From NCBI GenBank assembly GCA_031472005.1, contig PZJY01000001.1, forward strand, positions 3,720,001 to 3,784,000: a DNA stretch of 64,000 nt, given 5' to 3'. Position numbers and translations under genes: made by a program. This document shows, piece after piece, positions 10,630-20,869 of the stretch (positions are counted from its first letter, which is position 1; the number at the start of each line of letters is the position of its first letter). Below the pieces are notes generated by a model. That model saw only the letters and a program-made list of their open reading frames with translations. It searched no databases and was not told where the DNA came from. The stretch comes from Tetracladium setigerum (Eukaryota; Ascomycota; Leotiomycetes; Helotiales).

Positions 10630-11356
10630 TCAAACTTCATTGTCAAAAGTCTTCTGAATAGGTTTGGCAGCCTAAACACAATTAGTATGCTGTAAGATTC
10701 ATGAATTGCGCAACATACATCAATGAATTTCTCTAAATCTTTGTCCAACTCGGCAAGCTTGTCCTTCCGCTTCTTGTTCTCCGCGGTCAAGCCCAGTTTC
10801 TTCTTCAAGAGTAGCTGCCTCTGCTCCTCCAAGGCCAAACGCTCCGCGTGCTCATGGTCAATACGCGCAATAGTCAATGTAATTTCGTCAGAACCAGCAT
10901 GTTCTGGGTGCAGAGCAAGGAATTCCTCCACTGGGATTAGAGGCAACTGCTGGTACTTATGGCTAGGTTTAAGTTAGCCTCATACCCAAGTACTACTGAA
11001 CTATCTCCCTACTCATAATCATCGCATGCTTGAATCTCTCCTTGCAGATGTCGCTCTTCGTAGTAGAGATTCTGTAACTGCAAATGCAACCTATCAACCT
11101 CTTGGCGTGCCTCGGCTGTCTGCGCCTTGGTTTCTCTTGCTCCGACGTGGGCGTCTCGATGCAGGCCGCGAAGTTGTGCAAGATGTGTGAGGAGAAGCTT
11201 TTGTTCCTTCGATATCTGGAGTTGGAATTGAGGACTGGCTGGAGGAGCTTGTGAGAAGGCGAGGTCGAGGAGTGCTATAGCCTGTTCGCGACTATTGGCG
11301 GAGGCTTCAAGAGCTAGAACGAGGTCGCTATATGTGACAATGTCGTCTACAGTCAT
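10630..11356 (-). CDS. THO complex subunit, THOC5/FmiP family
   Basis: Subunit of the THO/TREX complex coupling transcription to mRNA export. Start MTVDDIVTYSDLVLALE; the family signature is LYYEERHLQGEIQACDDY + DHKYQQLPLIPVEEFLALHP, followed by a coiled-coil (LALEEQRQLLLKKKLGL...KRKDKLAELDKDLEKFID) and a short tail AAKPIQKTFDNEV. Exons 11356-11013, 10962-10719, 10671-10630; introns 50 and 47 nt; 209 residues. This is shorter than animal THOC5 (about 680) and covers mainly the conserved N-terminal coiled-coil region, as is usual for fungal members. Divergent from ADE8 across 265 bp. Confidence 0.85.
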
Positions 11357-11621
11357 TTTGTTGGCGGTGGTGATTGGTCGAGGACTTGCAAGAATACAAA
11401 GGAGTTGTTTGTCGTGAGATTGAGATCTCCAAGGGTTGAACCGCCAAGAGATACAGTACCTGATTAACCTAAAACAGTTAAAGTTAATATGTCTTGGCGA
11501 CCCCGCGATATGTGACTTTTCAAGACTTTTCAATCAGCCCAATATCTCCACCCCACCAAGAGCAACATTTGACTTCTACGAATTCACAGAAACGCAACAT
11601 ACAACTCCAAAAACGCCCAAC

Positions 11622-12308
11622 ATGACAACCGCAATGCACGACCCCCCGATTACTAAACTCTCTGTTCTCATTTCGGGAGAAGGCTCCAATTTGCAAGCCC
11701 TCATCGATGCGACTGCGAGCACACTCCCCTATGTCAAAATCATTCGAGTGATTTCGAACAAGTCTGGAGCAAATGGTCTCAACCGAGCAAAAAATGCTTC
11801 AATTCCTACCGCATATCATAACCTGATCTCGGGGAAATACCTTGCTTCGGGAGAGAAGGACCCCGCTGTCAGGAAGGCTGGTCGCGAGAAATACGATGCG
11901 GACCTCGCGAAGCTCATATTGGCGGATGAGCCTGACCTGGTCGTTTGCGCAGGGTGGATGCACATTCTCTCTCCAGAATTCCTAGATCCTCTGGCCGAAA
12001 AAAATGTGCCTGTAATCAATCTGCACCCAGCTCTCCCGCATAAGTACGATGGTGCAGGCGCAATTGAGCGAGCCTTTCAGGATTTCCAGGATGGAAAGTT
12101 GGAGGATGACACTACGGGAATCATGATACATTATGTGATCTCCGAGGTGGATCGGGGTCAACCGATTGTCATTAGAAAGATCAAGTGCCAGACTGGCGAG
12201 ACATTGGATGATTTGAAGACAAGAATTCATGGCCAGGAGCATCAGTTGATCTTGGAAGGCACGGCAATGGCAATACACAACATCTGGGAGGAGAGACGAA
12301 AGAAATAA
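11622..12308 (+). CDS. ADE8: Phosphoribosylglycinamide formyltransferase (GAR transformylase)
   Basis: Purine biosynthesis, third step: transfers a formyl group from 10-formyl-tetrahydrofolate to GAR. Single exon, 228 residues. The Rossmann-type start KLSVLISGEGSNLQALID, the substrate-loop region DLVVCAGWMHILSPEFL, the catalytic NLHPALP segment (Asn, His) and the downstream DDTTGIMIHYV...DRGQPI are all present. The start was taken at MTTAMHDPPITKL, since residues upstream are not homologous in type. A monofunctional enzyme as in fungi. Convergent with the DUF3074 gene 232 bp away. Confidence 0.95.
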   Translation: MTTAMHDPPITKLSVLISGEGSNLQALIDATASTLPYVKIIRVISNKSGANGLNRAKNASIPTAYHNLISGKYLASGEKDPAVRKAGREKYDADLAKLILADEPDLVVCAGWMHILSPEFLDPLAEKNVPVINLHPALPHKYDGAGAIERAFQDFQDGKLEDDTTGIMIHYVISEVDRGQPIVIRKIKCQTGETLDDLKTRIHGQEHQLILEGTAMAIHNIWEERRKK

Positions 12309-12540
12309 GTTACAATACAAAGTCCGAATTGATCATTTCTTTCAGGCCTTTCAACCTCCTAGAGTCCATTGCTTCTCAACAGCCTCCAAATATCAGTTTC
12401 GTGTTTCTTCCGCGAATGGGGTCATGGGTACACAAGTCGTCCTCGGTGTGAAGCTGTCGGTGTGTCGGCCGATCACTCAATGAGTTTTGTGAAGAGACTT
12501 TCATTTTTGAGGAGACAAGTCTCAAGTTTCGTGATTCCCC

Positions 12541-13563
12541 CTACGAATTTGGATTCACCGAGGGAGGCCGTTGTGTAGGAATCCATACAAGAAACTTTTG
12601 TACATCCTTTGAGATTTCCCCTGGAACAGCCATGTTCTGCATCCATTGAGGCAGTACTCCACCAGCGTTCGATGCTGTTGCCATGATCCATTCGATCTCT
12701 CCGTTTTCCGGAAGAATCCTGATTCGCTCGACAGAAGTGTAAACACCAACGACAAGACTTTTGTCACGAACAAATTCAGAGGATGGCGACTTCGCGAAAT
12801 CCGGTACTGGAATTTGAACGACGATGAATTCTTCGGTCCCAGCGAGCGCTGCTGTGATATGAAGCTGGGGAAATACGCGGTTGTGAAGCGGCTTGGGGTC
12901 AATCTTGTGCTTCATCTCCCATAGTTCCATCGAGATATTGGTCCACCTCTCTCCATTCAGCTCAACTTCGAGGCTATCCGTCTTCCAAGACATAGCTTTT
13001 CTTACTGCCATGACAGTTGATATAAACTTTTGCTCGGTCTCGGCATGGCTTTCCTTAAAGCCTCGTGTGAACTCCTCCCAAGACGCAGTACCCTTCTCGG
13101 CGCTGTTCTTATGACGGGTTTTCCTGCAAAACCATGTCTCGTTCTGTGCATCTTTCCCTCCCCCATCAGATTCGTCCGTTGAGAGCTTCCTCCTCAGATC
13201 CTTCGCAGCGACGGTTTTTTCTAGTTGTTGAACGAGAGCATCCGAACCCTGGTATCTCTTTGGTGAGCCTCGATTTTTCCATGTCGATGCTCCTCCTAGT
13301 TTTGGTTGAATGCTATCAACGAAAGGAATGGCCTCAGAGAGAACATCTTTGACCAATTGCTCCAAGATGCCGACGGAGCCATTGTGATCTTCCTTAACCT
13401 CTAACGATTCGACACCGATTGCACCGGGAGGCAGCTGTGATACCGATAGCCCTTGGACCGTACAGAAATCCATTGCCGTTATGTTTCTTCGGTAATCTTC
13501 AATGTCCAAGAGCGAAGCAAATTCTGCAATAACAAGTAAAATTGTCCAATTTTCTTCCGTCAA
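12541..13563 (-). CDS. DUF3074 (START-like) domain protein
   Basis: Single exon of 340 residues. An N-terminal region SVGILEQLVKDVLSEAIPFV is followed by a charged linker (ASTWKNRGSPKRYQ, RRKLSTDESD), then a WFCRKTRHKN...ASWEEFTRGF core and a beta-rich C-terminal half (PQLHITAALAGTEEFIVVQI, VGVYTSVERIRILPENG, IEWIMATASNAGGVLPQWMQ). This is the pattern of the fungal DUF3074 family, related to START lipid-binding folds; ligand unknown. The true start may be MDFCTVQGLSVSQLPPG at 13473, because the first 30 residues look unlike the family. Confidence 0.75.
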   Translation of the reverse strand: MTEENWTILLVIAEFASLLDIEDYRRNITAMDFCTVQGLSVSQLPPGAIGVESLEVKEDHNGSVGILEQLVKDVLSEAIPFVDSIQPKLGGASTWKNRGSPKRYQGSDALVQQLEKTVAAKDLRRKLSTDESDGGGKDAQNETWFCRKTRHKNSAEKGTASWEEFTRGFKESHAETEQKFISTVMAVRKAMSWKTDSLEVELNGERWTNISMELWEMKHKIDPKPLHNRVFPQLHITAALAGTEEFIVVQIPVPDFAKSPSSEFVRDKSLVVGVYTSVERIRILPENGEIEWIMATASNAGGVLPQWMQNMAVPGEISKDVQKFLVWIPTQRPPSVNPNS

Positions 13564-13631
13564 TCACAAGCTTAAAGCGACTGAAGCAAAGCGCATTCGT
13601 CGTATCCAAGACGTCTCAAACTCAAAGGCAG

Positions 13632-13655
13632 CATCTCCATCTCCATCTCCATCTC
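13632..13655. repeat. (CATCTC)4 microsatellite
   Basis: Four tandem CATCTC units in the divergent promoter between the DUF3074 gene and RIB4. CT-rich tracts near start sites are common in filamentous fungal promoters. Confidence 0.85.
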
Positions 13656-13855
13656 CCAGCCCCCCTGCTCTGATGTGATGTCCCACGTGCCAAGCAAGTG
13701 CCCACCAAGCAAAAGCTGCCCCTCAATTCTCCCCTCCTCCCCTCTCCTCCCATCCAGGAACCAAAATATCAAACAGAAAAGAGCACAATCACATCCCACC
13801 ACCACCACCACAATCATCCCATTCTCGTCGATTCAAAAATACAAAATTCCTCAAA

Positions 13856-14753
13856 ATGACCACAATCAAAGGCCCGGGTGATCACCAGAAACACGACGGC
13901 TCTGCCCTCCGCATTGGCATCGTCCACGCCCGCTGGAATGCCAGTTAGCAACCCCTCCTTAACCCCCTCTCTGGAGCTCCAGAGCAGCTGCCCTCAAGCC
14001 TCCAAGCACGAACTAACCGTACACTTTTCCAAATTTATAGCAATTATCGATCCCCTCCTCGCAGGAGCCAAAGCAACTCTCCTAGCATCCGGAGTCAAGG
14101 AATCAAACATCATCGTTCAATCGGTGCCCGGATCGTGGGAATTACCAATTGCATGCTCAAAGTAAGCCAAAGCCAGCCTACTGTACCTCGCTGCGAGCAG
14201 CCTTCATCATTTCCCTTCCTGCACACTAATCTCAACAAACTTCTCTCCTACTCTCCCCTCCCCTCCCTCATACATCTTTCCCCCTCTCATCTCTTCCCTC
14301 CCATAAACTTTTCCCTACTAATGCACCAGGAAATGAACAAGACTCTACTCCGCCTCCCAAATCCAATCCACCACCACCTCCTCCCTGGGCGCAGGCGACC
14401 TCCTCGGCGCCTCAACCACCGACCTATCCTCCCTCTCCGTCTCCACCCCCTCCTCCAAAGACGAATCCTCCACCGGTCCCTTCGATGCCATCATCGCCAT
14501 CGGCGTGCTCATCAAGGGCGAAACCATGCACTTTGAATACATCGCTGATGCTGTATCGCAGGGCCTGATGCGCATCCAGCTTGATACCGGCGTCCCGCTT
14601 ATCTTTGGCCTGTTGACTGTGCTGAATGATGATCAGGCGAAGGCGCGCGCGGGGATTACGGGAGGAAGTCATAATCATGGGGAAGATTGGGGTGCGGCGG
14701 CCGTGGAGTTGGGGGTTAAGAGGAGAGGGTGGGCGAAGGGTGATTTTGCTTGA
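13856..14753 (+). CDS. RIB4: 6,7-dimethyl-8-ribityllumazine synthase
   Basis: Penultimate step of riboflavin synthesis: condenses 5-amino-6-ribitylaminouracil with 3,4-dihydroxy-2-butanone 4-phosphate. Exons 13856-13943, 14041-14161, 14342-14753; 206 residues. Seen in order: RIGIVHARWNATIIDPLLAG, VPGSWELPIACSKL, FDAIIAIGVLIKGETMHFEY with the catalytic His, VPLIFGLLTVLND, and GITGGSHNHGEDWGAAAVEL. A Ser/Thr-rich insert of about 35 residues (SLGAGDLLGASTTDLSSLSV...) lies between the helix after SKLYSASQ and the FDAII strand. Intron 2 (180 nt) is long for this window. Confidence 0.95.
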
Positions 14754-15145
14754 TAGGTAAAGCTTATGGAGATGAAAGAGATTGAAGTCACTCGAGGAAG
14801 TAAGAATGGGAAAAAGACACAAAAATAAATAGAGCGAAAACAGGTGGGGAAAGGAAGACACCTTTATTATATTAATATACAGGAGGTCTCCATCCAATCA
14901 TACATCCAAAGAGTAGTAACGAAGGAAGCTCCCTTAGTATTTGAGCATTCATTCCTCACTCTCCCAATTCTCTTGTAAAAAAAAAAGGCTATCCGACCCA
15001 TCAGGTAGATATTCTTTGAACGCCAGGCGATGCAATGCTCTTATAAACAAGACACCTATTTTCCAAGTATCAAAACCAGTTCATTTCAGTATTTTCCCAC
15101 TCGCATGCTTTATTTTCCCCAGTCCACACCACATCAAATCTACCA
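14754..15145. other. Convergent 3' flank, no gene seen
   Basis: 392 bp between the stop codons of RIB4 and the disordered-protein gene, so shared 3' UTR space. AT-rich stretches near 14820-14880 could hold polyadenylation signals; nothing else recognised. Confidence 0.5.
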
Positions 15146-17951
15146 TTAGTTGAAATGCAACATATCCTTAAATCCATTGGTATCCCTCTTCGATTTCCAC
15201 ATCGACTTCTTCTTCTCCCTCTTCTTGGCCATCTCTTCCCAGCCCTCCTCGTCGTCTTCATCCGACGCGTTTCCGGATTTCTGGACCGCGCGGACTGTCG
15301 GTGGCATATTCTTTGTCTCCCAGTTTGGCGGAGCTCCGGACATGGTCGATAGACGGGATTTGTTGTCGATAGGAGCAGGCATGTGAGAGACAGGTCGGTA
15401 CCGTCCTGGCATTCCGACATTACTTCGTTCCGATGGGGCGATCGAGGGATTGTAGCCTTGAATGTGAATAGATGGCGCAAAGCCGCCAGGTTGCATCCAC
15501 GGTGCTGAATTTGGTTCCATCATGGTCATTGCTCGTTGGTGGGAAGGCTGGCCAGATCCAGGACGCAGATGATGAGAACTGCTGGGTCTTGATGGCTCGC
15601 CTGGAACGCCGCCAGCTTGCGATTGCCCTGAAGCCATCATCTGCATGAATTGCAACTGCATCTGCATAAACTGCTGCATTTGTTGTGTCAATTGCGCCTG
15701 GGCTTGATCTGGTCCAGGTCCCATCTGTCCTGGTCCCATCATCATCGGATTCATACCCATTGGCCCATTGCTCCTGGGGGATACATGTTGGGCATTCCGG
15801 AGTTATGGGCATTTGGGCTTCCTCTTCTCATAGCTCGGGATCGCTCCTCGGTGGCAATGACGCCGACAAGTCCTCCAGGTTGTCCCCTTGGTGGTCCACC
15901 GGATACCGAGGGAGATCCTCCCGCAAATGCCATAGATTCTCGGTGCATCGGGCTCTGAAGACCAGCACCAAGATATGGATCTTGAGGTAGATGTCTAGCA
16001 AATACAGGGAGACGGCCCCCTTCTCCACCACCTTGTATCACCGAAGCCCGAAGATTAGGATTCGACCCCATACTTCGCATCGGAGGCTTATTCTTATTTG
16101 GGAATCCGTGGGCTTGCAAGATGGCCAGTGGAACTTCTTCATCCTCCTCCTCTCCTTCTTCTGCCTTTCCTAGTACAAGATTAGGGCTGCTATACGAAAC
16201 TGGCAAGCCCGGCCGTGGGCCACTTTCCCCAGTGACTTTCATCATTTGTTGTCGATAGACAGCCATGTGGGCTTCCTGCTTCCTGCGTTGCTTTGCCAAC
16301 TGCTTCGCCTTCTCCGCCTCGTCCTCATCATCATCGTAATCTTCGTCCTCGTCGTCATCCTCCTTCGATTGCCCACCGATACTCCTCAACCGCTCCTGAT
16401 CCTGCTTATACCTCTCGAATTGGCGTGGTGTCATGACCCGGTTTGGCACATCTGGTCTGCCTATTGGGCTGATGATCTTTCCTGAAACCTTTCTGCCAAA
16501 TTTGCAGATGCTGCAATGTTGCTATCGAACATGTTCTCGTCTTCTCCAGTAGCCTGGCGGGACACCGGCTTCGGTTTTGGAGTCGTCTCGTTCAATCCGG
16601 ATCTCCAGCTAGCGGTAGAATCATCGAGTTTGTACGAAGTCGGCGTTGAAGAGGTGGAGGGAAGTGCCCAACTGTCGCGAACCTTGGAACTGTAACCTGG
16701 ATCATTCATTTTCCTGCTTGCGTTGACAGATTCCCGAAGAAGCCGGGCATCTTCGTCGATTGAGTCGCCTGTATAGTCCAGAGTTGACTGACGTCTCCCA
16801 GCCAGGGCACTGCTTCGCTTCAAACCATCAGCACTAGTTGCGCCGGGTCTTGCAGTGCTCCCAGCAGGTTGAGAGTCCCCATTTGACTTGAAATTTCCGT
16901 GCTGTGGAACAGGAGGAGGGAGATCCTTAGGTGGAGGAGGGCTACGACTCGACATTAAACCGTCGTTGGAGTTTTGACTTGTCCAGGAATATGGTGATTC
17001 AACAGTTTCCCTACTTTTGTCGTTCCTGTCGATGTTGAGATGTTGAGGGGAATTGAAGCGAGCTACCCGATTGGCTGGTGCGAGGGGCAAAACATCCTGT
17101 GGAATTCGATTAGCCAACCTTCCGAAACCAGCTGAAATAGCACCACTCACCGGACTGCGAGACATGGCACGGTCTGGTTCCACCTGTAAAACTACGCTTT
17201 TCCTCTTTCCAAAGGAGGAAAACATCTCTGAGAAGTCTCCTCCCAAACTCAAACCAAGATCATGTTTGTCTTCTAACTTTGGTGGCGTTGCCGTACTTGC
17301 ATAACTCGAGGCCGTAACAGCTCTCGATCTACCAGCCGATGGATCGTCGTCTGGAGAGCGGGGAGGAAGCGACGGTAAGTCTTTTAAATTGCTATCTTTC
17401 GTGGTGGTGGGAGTTGGCGGCTTGTTTCGTCCCAGGAAAGACTTCGGCCAGCATTTTTGAGGGAGAATGCAGAAGTCGCTTTTGGAGCGGGAGGATTGCT
17501 GGTTTTGTCGAAATACGATCTATGGTCATCGCGGCCTGGTAGATCGGTGGAAGAAGCAGCAGTAGATGCTGCACTGAGACGAGAGGAATTGTCGGTTGTC
17601 GAGGCAGTATTAGAATTGGATCCTCCGCTGGCACTTCAATGAGTCAGTATATAGCATGTAGCAACCTGACTACCTCCCCTCTCCAATTACAATTGTAAAA
17701 AGAACCTACCGATATTTTCCCAAGTTCTCAAACATATTATCCTCCCCGCCGTGCGGAGGCTTAGGCCTTCCAGGACCACTTGTTGGCGGCTTCGCAAGCT
17801 TTAATCCTCCATCAAACGACTTGTTGCCAGACTCCGTGCTGCCCCTATCAAAGACTTTAAAGGTATGTTCCGAAGGCGAGCCATTTTCCAGATCCTCAAA
17901 CGCATTGGCAGTTGACTTGCGCCTCGTGAAGGCCTTTGGGAATTTCGGCAT
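15146..17951 (-). CDS. Fungal low-complexity/disordered protein with conserved short blocks
   Basis: Not a family I can name. It starts MPKFPKAFTRRKSTANAFED and is rich in Ser, Pro, Asn. It has an embedded block KIISPIGRPDVPNRVMTPRQ + FERYKQDQERLR, an acidic stretch plus coiled-coil (AEKAKQLAKQRRKQEAHMAV), a Met/Gln-rich segment (MGMNPMMMGPGQMGPG, QMQQFMQMQLQFMQMM) and a basic end (KKREKKKSMWKSKR). One intron (17634-17709). Three frame breaks, each fixed by a single base, occur at 17431-17433 (CCC), 16490-16492 (TTT) and 15762-15766 (GGCCC); the restored length is 910 residues. The fixes rejoin smooth sequence (SLSWGRNKPPTPTTT; NLAEKVSGKIIS; AMGPMGMNP). Scaffold or cortical roles are plausible but unproven. 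Confidence 0.7.
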
Positions 17952-18503
17952 TATTGAATAGTTGGTAGTGAAGAAGAAAAAATAATTAAAATGAAAGTAT
18001 AGGTAATTACACCGGCCTTTCGGGGAAAGTCGAAATCCGAATCAAGAAATATTCAAGAACTGAACACCAGAAGAATTAGGAGTATCGCAGAATGGCGTGA
18101 TGTGTTCGTAGATCATGCCTCGAAGGCGAGATGCGAGGGTAGGTGGAGGTATTTTCGCTTTCGTGGATCGGAAAAGATTCGTGTAAAAAGAGTGAAGTCT
18201 GGAGATGGAGAAACGTGGAAATCGTCAGCGCAAAGATTCACGAAGGGTAAAATAATGCAGGTTTCCGATCTCTGGGTATCTATCTGTCGGCGGCGTCACC
18301 CTGGCGAGGGGTTTTCAGGAAGTGTGCATGTTTGTGTACGATATGGCGTCTGTGGTTGAGGTCGCCGAGCGAGCGCGGCGGAGACGCAAAGGCGAGGTTG
18401 GTAGGGTGGTTGGGAGCAAGTAATTCTAACTTTCTCGAACACCAGAAGGTTTACCCTCGTGCTTATCCCAGCTCCTTAATGCCGATGGCGACCGCAGCAC
18501 CAA

Positions 18504-18520
18504 CTCTCTCTCTCTCTCTC
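18504..18520. repeat. (CT)n microsatellite
   Basis: Seventeen bases of strict CT alternation, followed by further CT-rich sequence up to about 18530. Confidence 0.85.
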
Positions 18521-19896
18521 TTTCTCTCTTCTGGAATCGAGCACTTCGCCGTCCGTGTTGGCTGCTTTTGTCGATATGGTTCGTCTGGCAAGAGAAGACC
18601 CAAATAGAAACCCACCCAAGACAACGCAACACAGGGGAGAAAGGGAACACCAAACGTACCCAAAAAAAATGCGAAGCACCAACGATTAGGAATATGCGAC
18701 GGGATTGAAATAGCGAGAGGAAAGGAAGCGATCGAGCGACCCAGGCAGGTAGGTAGTTGAGTGGTTGATGCTGGTGGGCGAGCAAAGAAATGTCGAGGTA
18801 GGGAGGAGGAAGGAAGGGTGAGGTAGGTAGTGGTGTCGTGTTTGGTTGTTGGAAATGCTGCGCTTCCACCTCTCCTTGTCGGGCGTGTCGTGTCCTGGCA
18901 ACAACAACAACAATGATAATCAATGAATGGATCAATAATGAAGAATAATGAATGGATGGATTGCTTTTCTACAGAAGGAGGTGCAGCCTTCCCGACCCGG
19001 TAAAGTTCGCTAGTTGCTCGGACTGAGAGGAGAACGGGACTGAGAGCACGGCGATGATAGGCTAGGAATAGGGGTTGGAGATATTTAAAGATGTTCACCA
19101 GTGTTCAGAAGAAGCATGGAAAGGATGATGAATAAGCGGAACTGGGCATTCCCTTTGCCTTGCTTTGCTTTGCTTGGTTGCAACTTTGCAAGATATCAGA
19201 TATCTATCTATATCATTCCTGTCAGGGAAGGATGCTGGTCTCCATGAATGCCATGCATGGCGTTGTTTCCTTTTGACTACGAGCCATAAATATCTACGGT
19301 ATCTACCTACCCATTTCCAGTAAGGTATCTTCTACTCTATCTTCATCTTCTTCTTCATCTCCCCCATTCCATTTCAATATCATCCGACCGGGGATTATTC
19401 ACAGACGTTTATTGCAAAAGCCAGCGATCACTTTGAGACATCAGGGAAGGACCTAGCAATGACTGGCCCACGCTGACCTCACATAAAGAGCTGCCATCGA
19501 CCATCTTCTCTCCCTTCTGAGCCTTCTCCCCTTCTAGCGTCGGCGGTGGACCATATGAACCATGACAGACGCAGCTACGGTTTGACTTTGACGATTTTCC
19601 AATTTGAAGATCTCTTTTTTTCATCATTTTATGCCTCCCTCACCCCTCCCTACTCCCCGAGTAGTCAGTCCCCTGGAATAAAGATATTGGCAAGCAAAGA
19701 GGCGCCCAAGGGTGTGTACAGTACACGCCCGTATTATTTTGGTACCTTTCGCATGAACCGAACCACCACCTCCTCCCACCACAAAAAAGACCAGCATTCC
19801 AATGACAGGGATCAATGACGTCTTGCGCATCTCAATACGAGCTTTTTTTTCTCTTTGATGTCTCCCCTTTCTGTCCATACGGAGCCTCTCAGCGGC

Positions 19897-19918
19897 AAAA
19901 AAAAAAAAAAAAAAAAAA
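19897..19918. repeat. A22 homopolymer
   Basis: Twenty-two consecutive A on the plus strand, the longest homopolymer seen in the window. Its true length is likely uncertain, given the homopolymer problems seen in nearby genes. Confidence 0.9.
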
Positions 19919-19965
19919 GGGTGAGGCTGGCTCGTCTTCTTTGAACTAGCGCTGGGAGGATGGAT

Positions 19966-19985
19966 GTTGTTGTTGTTGTTGTTGT
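19966..19985. repeat. (GTT)n microsatellite
   Basis: About six and two-thirds GTT units, 48 bp after the A22 tract. Confidence 0.85.
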
Positions 19986-20869
19986 AAACCACCCACCATC
20001 ATCATCTATTCTTTCAAACACTCCTTCAGTTCGGATGATAGTCTTGAAGCAAAACTCTCTTTCACAGTCCAGTACTCTTGCACTGCCAAAGAAATCATCA
20101 GCTGGACAGGCATTATTCTCATCCGACTTCCCCCCTTCTTCCCCTGTCGCTCATGCGATCCCCCGTTTAGCGAGCGGGATCCCCTGGAGAATTGGAGGAC
20201 CGCCGAGGTGCTTCCAAGTGGGTAAACGAACCGCCACCGCGAATACAACCTCCCATCTCTCAATTAGGGATATCACCACCGGTACGTACTCCGTGCATGT
20301 ACCTAGTACAGTACTCCTCAGACTCCGCTCATCTGTAAACAACAACACAAAACCAAAACCCCCCTTCCTTCTGGAAAGGCCTTGACACCTAGGAACTGCA
20401 CTCTGTAGAGTGCCGGAGAGGGATGCATACGGGATCGTGGCGTTTTCCGGCTCAATGGAGATCGTCGAGACATGGGCTGCACTTGTAAGATTGCTTTGCG
20501 TCAATTGGGAAAAGGGGACCAGAACCTGGGGAAAACAATATTGTCGATATTTTGCCTTCGTGGCATTCGTGCCAACTTTACGGAGTACATCCATACTATC
20601 GGACACCGACGGTTCCGAAAGGCCATTTCTTCCTTCCACTGATTATCAATCGTTCACGATTTGTCCCTTGACAGTATTGCTAGGTACAGTATCACCAAAA
20701 CTCAATCCTGATTTTGAAATCTCGGTTGTTTATGAGTAGCATGGTACGGAGTACTACGAACCGCAGTCAAACGAAAAATACAGCGCAGCACGCATGCTCA
20801 ACGATCACACAGAAAATAGAGTACAAACACAGCTTTCCCCACCCATCCATCCTTCCATCCATCTATCCT

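Noticed and set aside
15150..16485. Long plus-strand frames opposite the disordered-protein gene
   Set aside because: They are shadows of the minus-strand gene's skewed codons and have no motifs of their own.
18463..19098. 211-codon minus-strand open frame
   Set aside because: Translation is low-complexity (Cys runs, Arg-Glu repeats from a CT tract), several other frames are open over the same DNA, and no domain is visible; it looks like leader/intergenic sequence.
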